NCBI GenBank assembly: GCA_947623455.1 | Contig: OX392528.1 | Span: 2,122,001-2,186,000 of the forward strand | Length of the DNA stretch: 64,000 bases | Source: Mimachlamys varia | Taxonomy: Eukaryota; Mollusca; Bivalvia; Pectinida; Pectinidae | Reading direction: 5' to 3' | In this document: positions 22,174 to 32,374 of the stretch, one piece after another | How the letters are laid out: each line of letters begins with the position of its first letter | Position numbering within the stretch: position 1 is the first letter of the stretch | Notes under the pieces: model-generated | Told to the model about the DNA's origin: nothing | The model's database searches: none | Seen by the model: only the letters and a program-made list of their open reading frames with translations | Position numbers and translations under genes: made by a program

Positions 22174-22853
22174 TGGACCACTGACAATAGATCTCTGTAG
22201 ATACTGACTGGCTACCTGATATAGACAGACCACTGACAATAGATCTCTGTAGATACTGACTGGCTACCTGATATAGACAGACCACTGACAACAGATCTCT
22301 GTAGATACTGACTGGCTACCTGATATAGACAGACCACTGACAACAGATCTCTGTAGATACTGACTGGCTACCTGATATAGACAGACCACTGACAATAGAT
22401 CTCTGTAGATACTGACTGGCTACCTGATATAGACAGACCACTGACAACAGATCTCTGTAGATACTGACTGGCTACCTGATATAGACAGACCACTGACAAC
22501 AGATCTCTGTAGATACTGACTGGCTACCTGATATAGACAGACCACTGACAACAGATCTCTGTAGATACTGACTGGCTACCTGATATAGCAGGCCACTGAC
22601 AACAGATCTCTGTAGATACTGACTGGCTACCTGATATAGCAGGCCACTGACAACAGATCTCTGTAGATACTGACTGGCTACCTGATATAGACAGACCACT
22701 GACAACAGATCTCTGTAGATACTGACTGGCTACCTGATATAGACAGACCACTGACAACAGATCTCTGTAGATACTGACTGGCTACCTCATATAGACAGAC
22801 CACTGACAACAGATCTCTGTAGATACTGACTGGCTACCTCATATAGCAGGCCA
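22174..22853. repeat. 52-bp minisatellite (13 copies)
   Basis: ATACTGACTGGCTACCTGAT recurs at exactly 52 bp (22201, 22253). Units contain ACAGATCTCTGT, a 5-bp inverted repeat with a 2-bp loop. Two units near 22590 and 22640 read ATATAGCAGGCCAC in place of ATATAGACAGACCAC. The array runs directly into an 18-bp array made from one part of this unit. Confidence 0.96.
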
Positions 22854-23215
22854 CTAGATATAGACAGATCACTAGATATAGACAGATCACTAGATATAGA
22901 CAAGCCACTGGATATAGACTGGTCACTAGATATAGACTGGTCACTGGATATAGACTGGTCATTAGATATAGACAGATCACTAGATATAGACAAGCCACTG
23001 GATATAGACTGGTCACTAGATATAGACTGGTCACTGGATATAGACTGGTCATTAGATATAGACTGGTCACTGGACATAAACTGGCCACTAGATATGGACT
23101 GGTCACTAGATATAGACTGGCCACTGGATATAGACTGGTCACTAGATATAGACAGGTCACTAGATATAGAAAGGCCACTGGATATAGAAAGGCCACTGGA
23201 TATAGAAAGGCCACT
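22852..23215. repeat. 18-bp minisatellite (about 20 copies)
   Basis: The unit is TAGATATAGACTGGTCAC and variants (ACAGATCAC, ACAAGCCAC). A block of about seven units near 22905-22960 is repeated near 22995-23050. Minus-strand frames across it are 6-residue repeats and not genes. Confidence 0.95.
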
Positions 23216-23217
23216 TA

Positions 23218-23466
23218 GGGTGGTCGGGTGGTGCAGTGGATAGCGCACTTGCCTTTCACCAAGGCGGCCGGGGTTCGATTCCCCGATCGGACGTGAAAAG
23301 GTATGGGGTCACCTGCCCGACCTCGTGGGTTTTCTCCGGGTACTCCGGTTTCCTCCCACAATAAGACCCCTCGCGCGCTAACATCCGGGCCAACAAGAGT
23401 GATTAATATAAGTTTGATAACTTGTTTCATAATTGTTGTAAAAAAAATAAAGTTTATTTTTTTTTA
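23218..23466 (+). mobile_element. Full-length tRNA-derived SINE with conserved central domain
   Basis: The head has an A box (GGTGCAGTGGATAGCGC) and a perfect B box (GGGTTCGATTCCC). It is followed by a central region including TTTCTCCGGGTACTCCGG and TTTCCTCCCAC. It ends in AATAAAGTTTATTTTTTTT. That central stretch resembles a conserved SINE domain found across many invertebrates including molluscs (possibly the Meta domain; this is from memory and was not aligned). It is better preserved than the minus-strand SINE family in this intron. Target duplications are unclear because it sits against an 18-bp array on its left. Confidence 0.85.
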
Positions 23467-23532
23467 AAGGGAAATGCCCTACAGCTCACACTTGTAAGGC
23501 AACCTAATCAATGCGCATCTTTTACACAAATG
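23467..23532 (-). mobile_element. SINE leader fragment (family of 13.5-14.1 kb)
   Basis: GGGAAATGCCCTACAGCTCA and AATGCGCATCTTTTACAC match the leader part of the minus-strand SINE family. The tRNA-like part is missing, cut off by the plus-strand SINE that ends at 23466. Confidence 0.65.
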
Positions 23533-24285
23533 TAGCCTGTGACCTTCAACATTGACCAATGACCACCAAACTCTAACCAGGTGTAGACATTTACTGTGTG
23601 ATGTTACGGTGTGAATCTGAACTAAATCAGACCAGGGGTTCATGAGATATCTGAATTTGTACACAAGGTCCAGATGCACACATAAATGTATTCCTACATT
23701 TGTGTTTTTTCCATCATACATGTACATTCTGATTGGTTTGATCAGGTACACCCAAGTTCAATAACTGGAACTGTTTGATAGCCAGGACACTTAAAACTGC
23801 AATTTGATGGAAAATAAGTTATACACTGAATGTTAGTATCAATCCTCATATCTATTTAATTTGTTCAAGTATTGCTTTAAAAATCAAAATTAATGAAATA
23901 TCCAGGCCTTAATATCAGAACAGTAAAAGCCTACGTAAACAGTGACCCGATTAGTTTTGTAATACTGACAACAAATTCTTTTCTAGAGCAATAAAGCATA
24001 TCACTGTATAGTCTCCCAACACTGGGTATAAACTATCCTACATTTACAGTTTAGTGGAGGTTCATCAAATAAATTACATTCCGTTAAAGTCACTCATCAT
24101 TCATGCTTACATTCGATTATTGGATGAGAAGGGAGTGCTAAGAAAACTTATGGCATCAATTTACAAACTTGATAATAAGAAATGGAAAGTTAAATTTACA
24201 AAACTGATCAGGTAACACACTGATAAATAAGGTAATGGAGAAAGAGAATTGATAAGGACCACAAGAATTCAATTTTTGAGGAGAG
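23533..24285. other. Non-repetitive intron sequence
   Basis: AT-rich, no gene or repeat family recognised. Confidence 0.5.
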
Positions 24286-24287
24286 GA

Positions 24288-24462
24288 CTTAAGAAACCTG
24301 GTTTGTAGAGATTTGGAGTTGATCAGGAATACAAGAAACCTGGTACATAGAGATTTGGAGTTGATCAGGAATACAAGAAACCCGGTACATAGAAATTTGG
24401 AGTTGATCAGGAATACAAGAAACCCGGTACATAGAAATTTGAAGTCGATCAGGGCCAAAAGA
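24288..24462. repeat. 42-bp tandem repeat (about 4 copies)
   Basis: AAGAAACC(T/C)GGTACATAGA recurs every 42 bp, followed by TTTGGAGTTGATCAGGAATA. The last unit is diverged (GAAGTCGATCAGGGCC). The open frames on both strands here are by-products of the repeat. Confidence 0.92.
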
Positions 24463-25033
24463 ATTTTATTATTGCAGACCAAATATAATATCACTGGTTT
24501 GGAAATGGTTCTGACAATTTATACATCAGATTAAAAATCCAGTACTTCTGTCGACCTTTCTGACTAGCGTTCCTTTGAACATGACAAACTTAAGTTTGAG
24601 GACTGATGACACAATATAACTCATCATACCCTGAATATTTTCAGAGAGGAGGAAAACACTGACACAGAAGACTGAAACACACACAATCATTATAACAGAT
24701 AGAAAATCAATGGGTTCCTTTTTCTCCTTGGAGATTTCAAAAGGTAACAGAATGGTTTGTCAATATTCATGTTGCCTTTGCCAGCATCCAATGACGTATT
24801 TTACACTGCAAATGAAAAACAAATCACCGATTGCTTGACTAAAGCAGCCAGGTCAATGTTAGCAAAGATCTAAATACGGCAACTGCAATGGCGCCCACAT
24901 CAAGGTGTGCATCTGACCAAGTCAGACAATTCCTAACTAATCTAAACAATAAAGCAAATACCATGGTTTAACTATATCTGATTTAAGATTTTCAATGGCA
25001 TTATTTGTATTTCTGCCAGTGTTTATACCTCAT
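24463..25033. other. Non-repetitive intron sequence
   Basis: No gene or mobile element recognised. Confidence 0.5.
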
Positions 25034-25035
25034 AG

Positions 25036-25960
25036 CTAAACAACCAAGTGTTCAAAGCTCTCATCTAGACGACCAAGTGTTCAAATCTCTCACTTAGACA
25101 ACCAAGTGTTCAAATCTCTCACTTAGACAACCAAGTGTTCAAAGCTCTCACCTAGACAACCAAGTGTTCAAATCTCTCACTTAGACAACCAAGTGTTCAA
25201 ATCTCTCACTTAGACAACCAAGTGTTCATAGCTCTCACCTAGACAACCAAGAGTTATTGCTCTCACCTAGACAACCAAGTGTTCAAATCTCTCACCTAGA
25301 CAACCAAGTGTTCATAGCTCTCACCTAAACAACCAAGTGTTCATAGCTCTCACCTAGACAACCAAGAGTTATTGCTCTCACCTAGACAACCAAGTGTTCA
25401 AATCTCTCACTTAGACAACCAAGTGTTCATAGCTCTCACCTAAACAACAAAGTGTTCATAGCTCACAGCTAGTCTACCAAGTGTTCATAGCTTTCACCTA
25501 GACAACCAAGTGTTCATAGCTCTCACTTAGACAACCAAGTGTTCATAGCTCTCACCTAGACAACCAAGTGTCCAAATCTCTCACTTAGACAACCAAGTGT
25601 TCATAGCTCTCACCTAGACAACCAAGTGTCCAAATCTCTCACTTAGACAACCAAGTGTTCATAGCTCTCACCTAAACAACAAAGTGTTCATACACCACAG
25701 CTAGACAACCAAGTGGTCAAATCTCTCACCTAGACAACAAAGTGTTCATACACCACAGATAGACAACCAAGTGTTCAAAGCTCTCACCTAGACAACCAAG
25801 TTTTCAACAACTCTAGACAACCAAGTGTTCATACCTCACAGCTAGACTACCAAGTGTTCAAAGCTCTCACTTAGACAACCAAATGTTCATACCTCTCAGC
25901 TAGACAACCAAGTGCTCATACCTCACAGCTAAACAACCAAGTGTCCAACAACTCTCAACA
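25036..25960. repeat. 29-bp minisatellite (about 31 copies)
   Basis: ACAACCAAGTGTTCAAATCT plus CTCACTTAG, period 29 bp (25081, 25110). Subtypes have TTCATAGCTCTCACC, and a shorter form has AAGAGTTATTGCTC. Divergence is higher at the right end. Confidence 0.95.
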
Positions 25961-26545
25961 AGAAAACTACATAGGCCTATGTGCCACTTTTAATATCTCT
26001 CAATCCTTAAAAAAACTCTGTCTAAATCACACTAAATTAAAAAAATATAGTATTTGTTGAAACTTCAATATTTATGATAATAAATTGTAGTCATTGCCAA
26101 CACAATTGAGACAAAATCAATAGGAAGTTGTTAATGAAAGTAATAAATGGTTCCCATTTACAACGTTACACAGACATATACAGGCGAGTGTATAAAGGGT
26201 AGGTCCAAAACGGTACAACACCTCAAGTGTAAACCTTGGCTGATGGACCGGTGTCCTTACGTCATGCTCTATAATTCAAATGACCATAATTCAGGTGGGA
26301 TTTAAATATCTAGCAAGATAAATGTTAAATAGAGACAGGAAGCAAACTTTAATTCCGTACATTCAAAATTTAATTCTTGAGTTGTCAGATAGAAGAAGTT
26401 AAATGAGATTATGATACACATTTGTAAAATTCCACAGGAAGTCAGCATGCTTATGTCAATATTGGAACATAGCTACAGGGTTCCAAGTGAGAGAGGTAAA
26501 TCACAATCTTACTTAGATAAGGTTGTTACGGTGTAATACAGCTGG
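25961..26545. other. Non-repetitive intron sequence
   Basis: AT-rich, no gene or repeat family recognised. Confidence 0.5.
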
Positions 26546-26548
26546 CTC

Positions 26549-27428
26549 AGGTACAACCTCATAACCCAGGTACAGGTACAACCTCACAACCCAGGTACAG
26601 GTACAACCTCACAACCCAGGTACAGGTACAACCTCACAACCCTGGTACAGATACAACCTCACAACCAAGGTACAACCTCACAACCCAGGTACAGATGCAA
26701 CCTCACAACCCAGGTACAACCTCACAACCCAGGTACAGGTACAACCTCACAACCCAGGTACAGGTACAACCTCATAACCCAGGTACAGATACAACCTCAC
26801 AACCAAGGTACAACCTCACAACCCAGGTACAGATACAACCTCACCACCCAGGTACAACCTCACAACCCAGGTTCAACCTCAAAACCCAGGTACAGGTACA
26901 ACCTAACGACCCAGGTACAGGTACAACCTAACAATCCAGGTACAGGTACAACCTCACAACCCAGGTACAGGTACAACCTCACAAACCAGGTACAGGTACA
27001 ACCTCACAACCCAGGTACAGGCACAACATCACAACCCAGGTACAGGTACAACCTCACAACCCAGGTACAACCTCACAACCCAGGTACAGGTACAACCTAA
27101 CGACCCAGGTACAGGTACAACCTTACAACCCAGGTACAGGTACAACCTCACAACCCAGGTACAGGTACAACCTCACAAACCAGGTACAGGTACAACCTCA
27201 CAACCCATGTACAGGTACAACCACACAACCCAGGTACAGGTAGTACAACCTCACAACCCAGGTACAGGTACAACCTCACAACCCAGGTACAGGTACAACC
27301 TCACAACCCAGGTACCGGTATAACCTCATAACCCAGGTATAGGTACAACCTCACAACCCATGTACAGGTACAACCTAACGACCCAGGTAAAGGTACAAAC
27401 TCACAACCCAGGTATAGGTACAACATAA
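26549..27428. repeat. 25-bp / 19-bp minisatellite (about 37 copies)
   Basis: The main unit is CCTCACAACCCAGGTACAGG plus TACAA (25 bp). A 19-bp form lacks one GGTACA step. Variants include CCTAACGACCC and CCATGTACAGG. Two copies of a longer block (an unusual ACGACCC unit followed by similar units) are seen around 26900 and 27095. Confidence 0.95.
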
Positions 27429-27810
27429 CAATCACATTAGTATTGATTCAGACAGATTTTCAGCAAATTTTAAAGTAAGACATGATTATAACTTCTGATA
27501 TGCAGTTTAAAAATAATTCATTGAATATAATATTAAATATGTTTAGTCCTAATTACAATAATTGATTCGATTATTATCAAACCTGACAGCAATTTCTTTA
27601 TCCTGGAAAACATTTCTAAGATTGCGTAACTGATGGTAAAGTTTGTGACAACCAGAAGTTGACATAATTTATATACTAGAAATGACCTCAATAGAGAGGT
27701 AATTTCATGATGAAATACCACACTTAAATAACGGCCCAAACAACAATGTACATATCTCAGCTTACATCAAATAAGTAAACATAACAACCTAGAGCCAATA
27801 AACAACTTAC
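27429..27810. other. Non-repetitive intron sequence next to the first coding exon
   Basis: It contains the minus-strand splice donor GTAAGT at its right end (27810-27805). Nothing else was recognised. Confidence 0.5.
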
Positions 27811-27952
27811 CTGGGTAGTAGTGGGAGATGGATGATCTCTTCTTGGGGAAGTAGTAGGGCGAAAAGAAATGGTGGTGATGATGGTGGGACAGAGGCAGGT
27901 GTCGGTGATGGTAGGCCCCTGTCCAGACAGGCTGCTGTACCAGGCAATCCAT
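27811..27952 (-). CDS. Nuclear receptor, first coding exon (N-terminal A/B region)
   Basis: It encodes residues 1-47 plus the first base of codon 48. The ATG at 27952-27950 sits in a strong Kozak context (GACCATGG). The peptide begins MDCLVQQPVWTGAYHH and contains a run of six histidines (23-28), then an aromatic and basic stretch (FFSPYYFPKKR). The exon ends TACCCAG against GTAAGT. It joins in frame to the zinc-finger exon at 13357. A short, low-conservation A/B region before the DNA-binding domain is usual for nuclear receptors. On its own the peptide is not diagnostic; the identity comes from the downstream exon and matching phase. An alternative is that another first exon is used and this one belongs to one isoform. 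Confidence 0.78.
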
Positions 27953-28010
27953 GGTCCAGGTGTGTGAAGATGGCGAAAACGTTAATCTAACAGTTGTTAC
28001 AGGTGAGGTG
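27953..28010 (-). other. Probable 5' untranslated leader of the receptor gene
   Basis: It lies between the start codon and the position expected for transcription start, 25-30 bp below the TATA-like box. The right border is inferred from that spacing and there is no direct evidence. Confidence 0.4.
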
Positions 28011-28034
28011 AAATATCTTGGATCCGGCCAGCGA

Positions 28035-28042
28035 TTATTATA
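28035..28042 (-). promoter_or_regulatory. TATA-like box TATAATAA
   Basis: Read on the minus strand, CTTATAATAATC lies 83-90 bp upstream of the receptor start codon. The nearby CCAAT (28158-28162) and the palindrome at 28173-28184 fit a compact promoter. This is a motif match only. Confidence 0.45.
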
Positions 28043-28607
28043 AGGACAAATGCATGGCCACCGTCATGTAGTCTGGGTGTGTGTTTCTACTCTGGTTGAG
28101 AGCTCGTCAATACTAACCAATCTACCTGTCTACCTCACCTTACCTACCTGGGGAAATCCAATAATACCTGGCGGTCACGTGACCACCTAAAGTCTCTGGC
28201 AGGCACAACTCCTATTTACCTACCGTTATTGGGTATTTGAATAGACACTGGTACGTTTTGTGGACGGGACAATACACAGTCTGTTCTCTCTACAAGCGTC
28301 ACCAATCAACCATTACCTGGCTGTTTTGGCACTCAGTCAAAATTAACCAATATCTGAAATAGACAACTAGTGTAATATGTATCTGCATGATTGAACACTG
28401 TAAGTCTTAATGATATTAATTGTTAAGCTGGTGAAATCTATGGCAGCTCTTCTTTCATTATACCAGCTCTTATCAGGTTTGTGTTTCTAAAGAAGATGAT
28501 TAAATTGAAAAGAGATGGATAACACTCCCTCATAATGTGTACCTAGTAAGTAACACAGGTGTGATCCTCAATAGGACAGGGCAAACATGGTCACTTCTTT
28601 ACTGAAT
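28043..28607. other. Upstream region of the receptor gene, non-repetitive
   Basis: About 570 bp of unique sequence between the gene and the next satellite. It holds CCAAT motifs near 28158 and 28303 and the palindrome at 28173. It is the only sizeable non-satellite DNA directly upstream of the gene. Confidence 0.5.
28173..28184. promoter_or_regulatory. Perfect palindrome GGTCACGTGACC (E-box / receptor half-sites)
   Basis: This 12-bp perfect palindrome lies about 220 bp upstream of the receptor ATG and 130 bp above the TATA-like box. Its centre, CACGTG, is a canonical bHLH E-box, and the flanks give the extended TCACGTGA form bound by USF/MITF/TFE-type factors. The outer GGTCA and TGACC are inverted nuclear-receptor half-sites. 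Occupancy is unknown. Confidence 0.5.
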
Positions 28608-28611
28608 AAAC

Positions 28612-29345
28612 AACTGTACCATCATACACAGGACAGAACACCTACGATATCATACACAGGACAAAACACCTGTTACATCACACATTTAACAAAACACCTG
28701 TGACATCACATATTCAACAAAACACCTGTGACATCACATATTCAACAAAACACCTGTGACATCACATATTCAACAAAACACCTGTGACATCACATATTCA
28801 ACAAAACACCTGTGACATCACACATTCAACAAAACACCTGTGACATCACACATTCAACAAAATACCTGTGACATCACACATTCAACAAAACACCTGTGAC
28901 ATCACACATTCAACAAAATACCTGTGACATCACACATTCAACAAAACACCTGTGACATTATACACAGGACAAAATACCTGTGACATCATACACTAGACAA
29001 AATACCTGTGACATCATACAGTAGACGAAATACCTGTAATATCATAAACCAGACAAAATACCTCTGATATCATAGAATGGACAAAATACCTCTGATATCA
29101 TAGAATGGACAAAATACCTGTGACATCATACACTGGACAAAATACCTGTGATATCATATACTAGACACAATACATGTGACATCATACATAGGACAAAATA
29201 CCTGTTACACAATACAAAGGACAACATACATGTGACACCATACAAAGGACAAAATACCTGTGATATCATACACAGGACAAAATACCTATGACACCATATA
29301 AATGACAAAATACCTGTGATAATATACACAGGACAAAATACTTGT
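28612..29345. repeat. 29-bp minisatellite (about 25 copies)
   Basis: AACACCTGTGACATCACATA plus TTCAACAAA, period 29 bp (28692, 28721). From about 28960 the second half of the unit changes to ACACTGGACAAAAT or similar, moving toward the adjoining 27-bp family. Confidence 0.95.
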
Positions 29346-32068
29346 GACATCATATACATGACACACCTGTAATACTGTAAACTAAACATACACCTGTAAT
29401 ACTGTACCCTAGACATGCACCTGTAATACTGTACACTAAGCATACACCTGTAATACTGTATCCTAGACATACACCTGTTATACTGTACACTAGACATACA
29501 CCTGTTATACTGTACACCAGACATACACCTGTTATACTGTACACTAGACATACACCTGTAATACTGTACACTAGACAAACACCTGTAATACTGTACACTA
29601 GACTTACACCTGTAATACTGTACACTAGATTTACACCTGTAATACTGTACACTAGACTTACACCTGTAATACTGTACACTAGACATACACCTGTAAAAAT
29701 GTACACTGGACATAAACCTGTAATACTATACACTAGACATACACCTGTAATAATGTACACTAGACATATACCTGTAATACTGTACACTAGACAAACACCT
29801 GTTATACTGTACACTAAACCAACACCTGTAATACTGTACACTAAACAAACACCTGTAATACTGTACACTAGACTTACACCTGTAATACTGTACACTAGAC
29901 AAACACCTGTAATACTGTACACTAGACATACACCTGTAATACTGTACACTAGACATACACCTGTAATACTGTACACTAGTCACACACTTGTAATACTGTA
30001 CACTAGACATACACCTGAAATACTGTACACTAAACATACACCTGTAATACTGTACACCAAACTTACACCTGTAATACTGTACACTAAACCAACACCTGTA
30101 ATACTGTACACTAGTCACACACCTGTAATACTGTACACTATATATACACCTGTAATACTGTACACTAGGCAAACACCTATAATACTGTACACTACACATA
30201 CACCTGTAATAATGTACACTACACATACACCTGTAATACTGTACACTAGACATACACCTGTAATACTGTACACTAGACAAACACCTGTAATACTGTACAC
30301 TAGACAAACACCTGTAATACTATACACTATATATACACCTGTAATACTGTACACTAGACAAACACCTGTAATACTGAACACTAGACAAACACCTTTAGTA
30401 CTGTACACTAGACAAACACCTGTAATACTGTACACTAGACAAACACCTGTAATAATGTACACTAGACATATACCTGTAATACTGTTCACTAGACATACAC
30501 CTGTAATACTGTACACTAGACATACACCTGTAATACTGTACACTAGACATATACCTGTAATACTGTACACTAGATATATACCTGTAATACTGTTCACTAG
30601 ACATACACCTGTAATACTGTACACTAGACATACACCTGTAATACTGTTCACTAGACATATACCTGTAATACTGTACACTAGACATACACCTGTAATACTG
30701 TACACTATACTAACAGCTGTAATACTGTACACTAGACATACACCTGTAATACTGTACACTAGACATACACCTGTTATACTGTACACTAGACATACACCTG
30801 TAATACTGTACACTAGACATACACCTGTAATACTGTACACTAGACATACACCTGTAATACTGTACACTAGACATACACCTGTAATACTGTACACTAGACA
30901 TACACCTGTAATACTGTACACTAGACAAACACCTGTAATACTGTACACTAGACATACACCTGTAATACTGTACACAATACTAACAGCTGTAATACTGTAC
31001 ACTAGACATACACCTGTAATACTGTACACTATACTAACAGCTGTAATACTGTACACTAAACAAACACCTGTAATACTGTACACTATATATACACCTGTAA
31101 TACTGTACACTAGACATACATCTGTAATACTGTATACTAGACAAACACCTGTAATACTGTACACTAGACAAATACCTGTAATACTGAACACTAGACAAAC
31201 ACCTTTAGTACTGTACACTAGACAAACACCTGTAATACTGTACACTAGTCAAACACCTGTAATACTGAACACTAGACATACACCTGGACTACTGTACACT
31301 AGACATACACCTGTAATACTGAACACTAGACATACACCTGTAATACTGTACACTATACTAACAGCTGTAATACTGTACACTATATATACACCTGTAATAT
31401 TAATACTGTACACTAGACATACATCTGTAATACTGTATACTAGACAAACACCTGTAATACTGTACACTAGACAAATACCTGTAATACTGAACACTAGACA
31501 AACACCTTTAGTACTGTACACTAGACATACACCTGTAATACTGTACACTAGTCACACACCTGTAATACTGTACACTAGACATACACCTGTAATACTGTAC
31601 ACCAGACTTACACCTGTACTACTGTACACTAGACATACACCTGTAATACTGTACACTAGACTTACACCTGTAATACTGTACACTAGACTTACACCTGTAA
31701 TACTGTACACTAGACATACACCTGTAATACTGTACACCAGACTTACACCTGTACTACTGTACACTAGACATACACCTGTAATACTGAACACTTAACAAAC
31801 ACCTTTAGTACTGTACACTAGACATACACCTGTAATACTGTACACTAGACAAACACCTGTAATACTGTACACTAGACTTACACCTGTAATACTGTACACT
31901 AGATTTACACCTGTAATACTGTACACTAGACTTACACCTGTAATACTGTACACTAGACTTACACCTGTAATACTATACACTAGACATACACCTGTAATAC
32001 TGTACACTAGACATATACCTGTAATACTGTTCACTATACTAACAGCTGTAATACTGTACACAGGACAA
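29346..32068. repeat. 27-bp minisatellite (about 100 copies)
   Basis: ACACCTGTAATACTGTACAC plus TAGACAT, period 27 bp. Subtypes include TAGACTT, TAGACAA, TATACTAACAGC and GAACAC. Being a multiple of three, it stays open over hundreds of codons on both strands (698 codons on the plus strand). This comes from the repeat and is not a gene. Confidence 0.97.
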
Positions 32069-32372
32069 ATAACTGTTAAAAAATACTTGCTTTGAGATAT
32101 TAATGTAACACTATGAAGATAAGGCAATTAACTGTTTCTCTAAATCTCATGTTAGCACTGAATTATTTAACACAGGGAAGATTGAAGAGATGTGAAATAT
32201 TGTTAAGATGGTTTGGGATGCCAAATATCAGTGTTATAACTTCATGGTACAAAATATAAATGTTATCCTTCCTTCTACACCAGAGTACAGATATAACATT
32301 TTGGAACGTTCACCTTTGATGTTGTAGGGAGATGCTCTCCACTGGAATTCTATAGAATATAATCTGTAGTAT
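32069..32372. other. Non-repetitive spacer between satellites
   Basis: No gene, RNA or element recognised. Confidence 0.5.
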
Positions 32373-32374
32373 AC

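Larger units (their letters stand above)
13358..27810 (-). other. Intron 1 of the nuclear receptor gene (14,453 bp)
   Basis: It is bounded by GTAAGT (27810-27805, minus) and CAG (13360-13358, minus). The join is in frame: the first exon ends with the single base G and the second begins with CA, making GCA (Ala). More than half of the intron is tandem repeat, and several SINEs are present. The intron call depends on the two exons belonging to one transcript. That is well supported by phase and splice sites but not proven. Confidence 0.8.

Noticed and set aside
23218..23290. Functional tRNA gene
   Set aside because: A and B boxes are good, but the cloverleaf is followed by a SINE body and an A/T-rich tail, and no acceptor stem closes it.
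29699..31795. 698-codon plus-strand frame and several minus-strand frames
   Set aside because: The 27-bp period is a multiple of three, so both strands stay open. This is repeat translation and not a gene.
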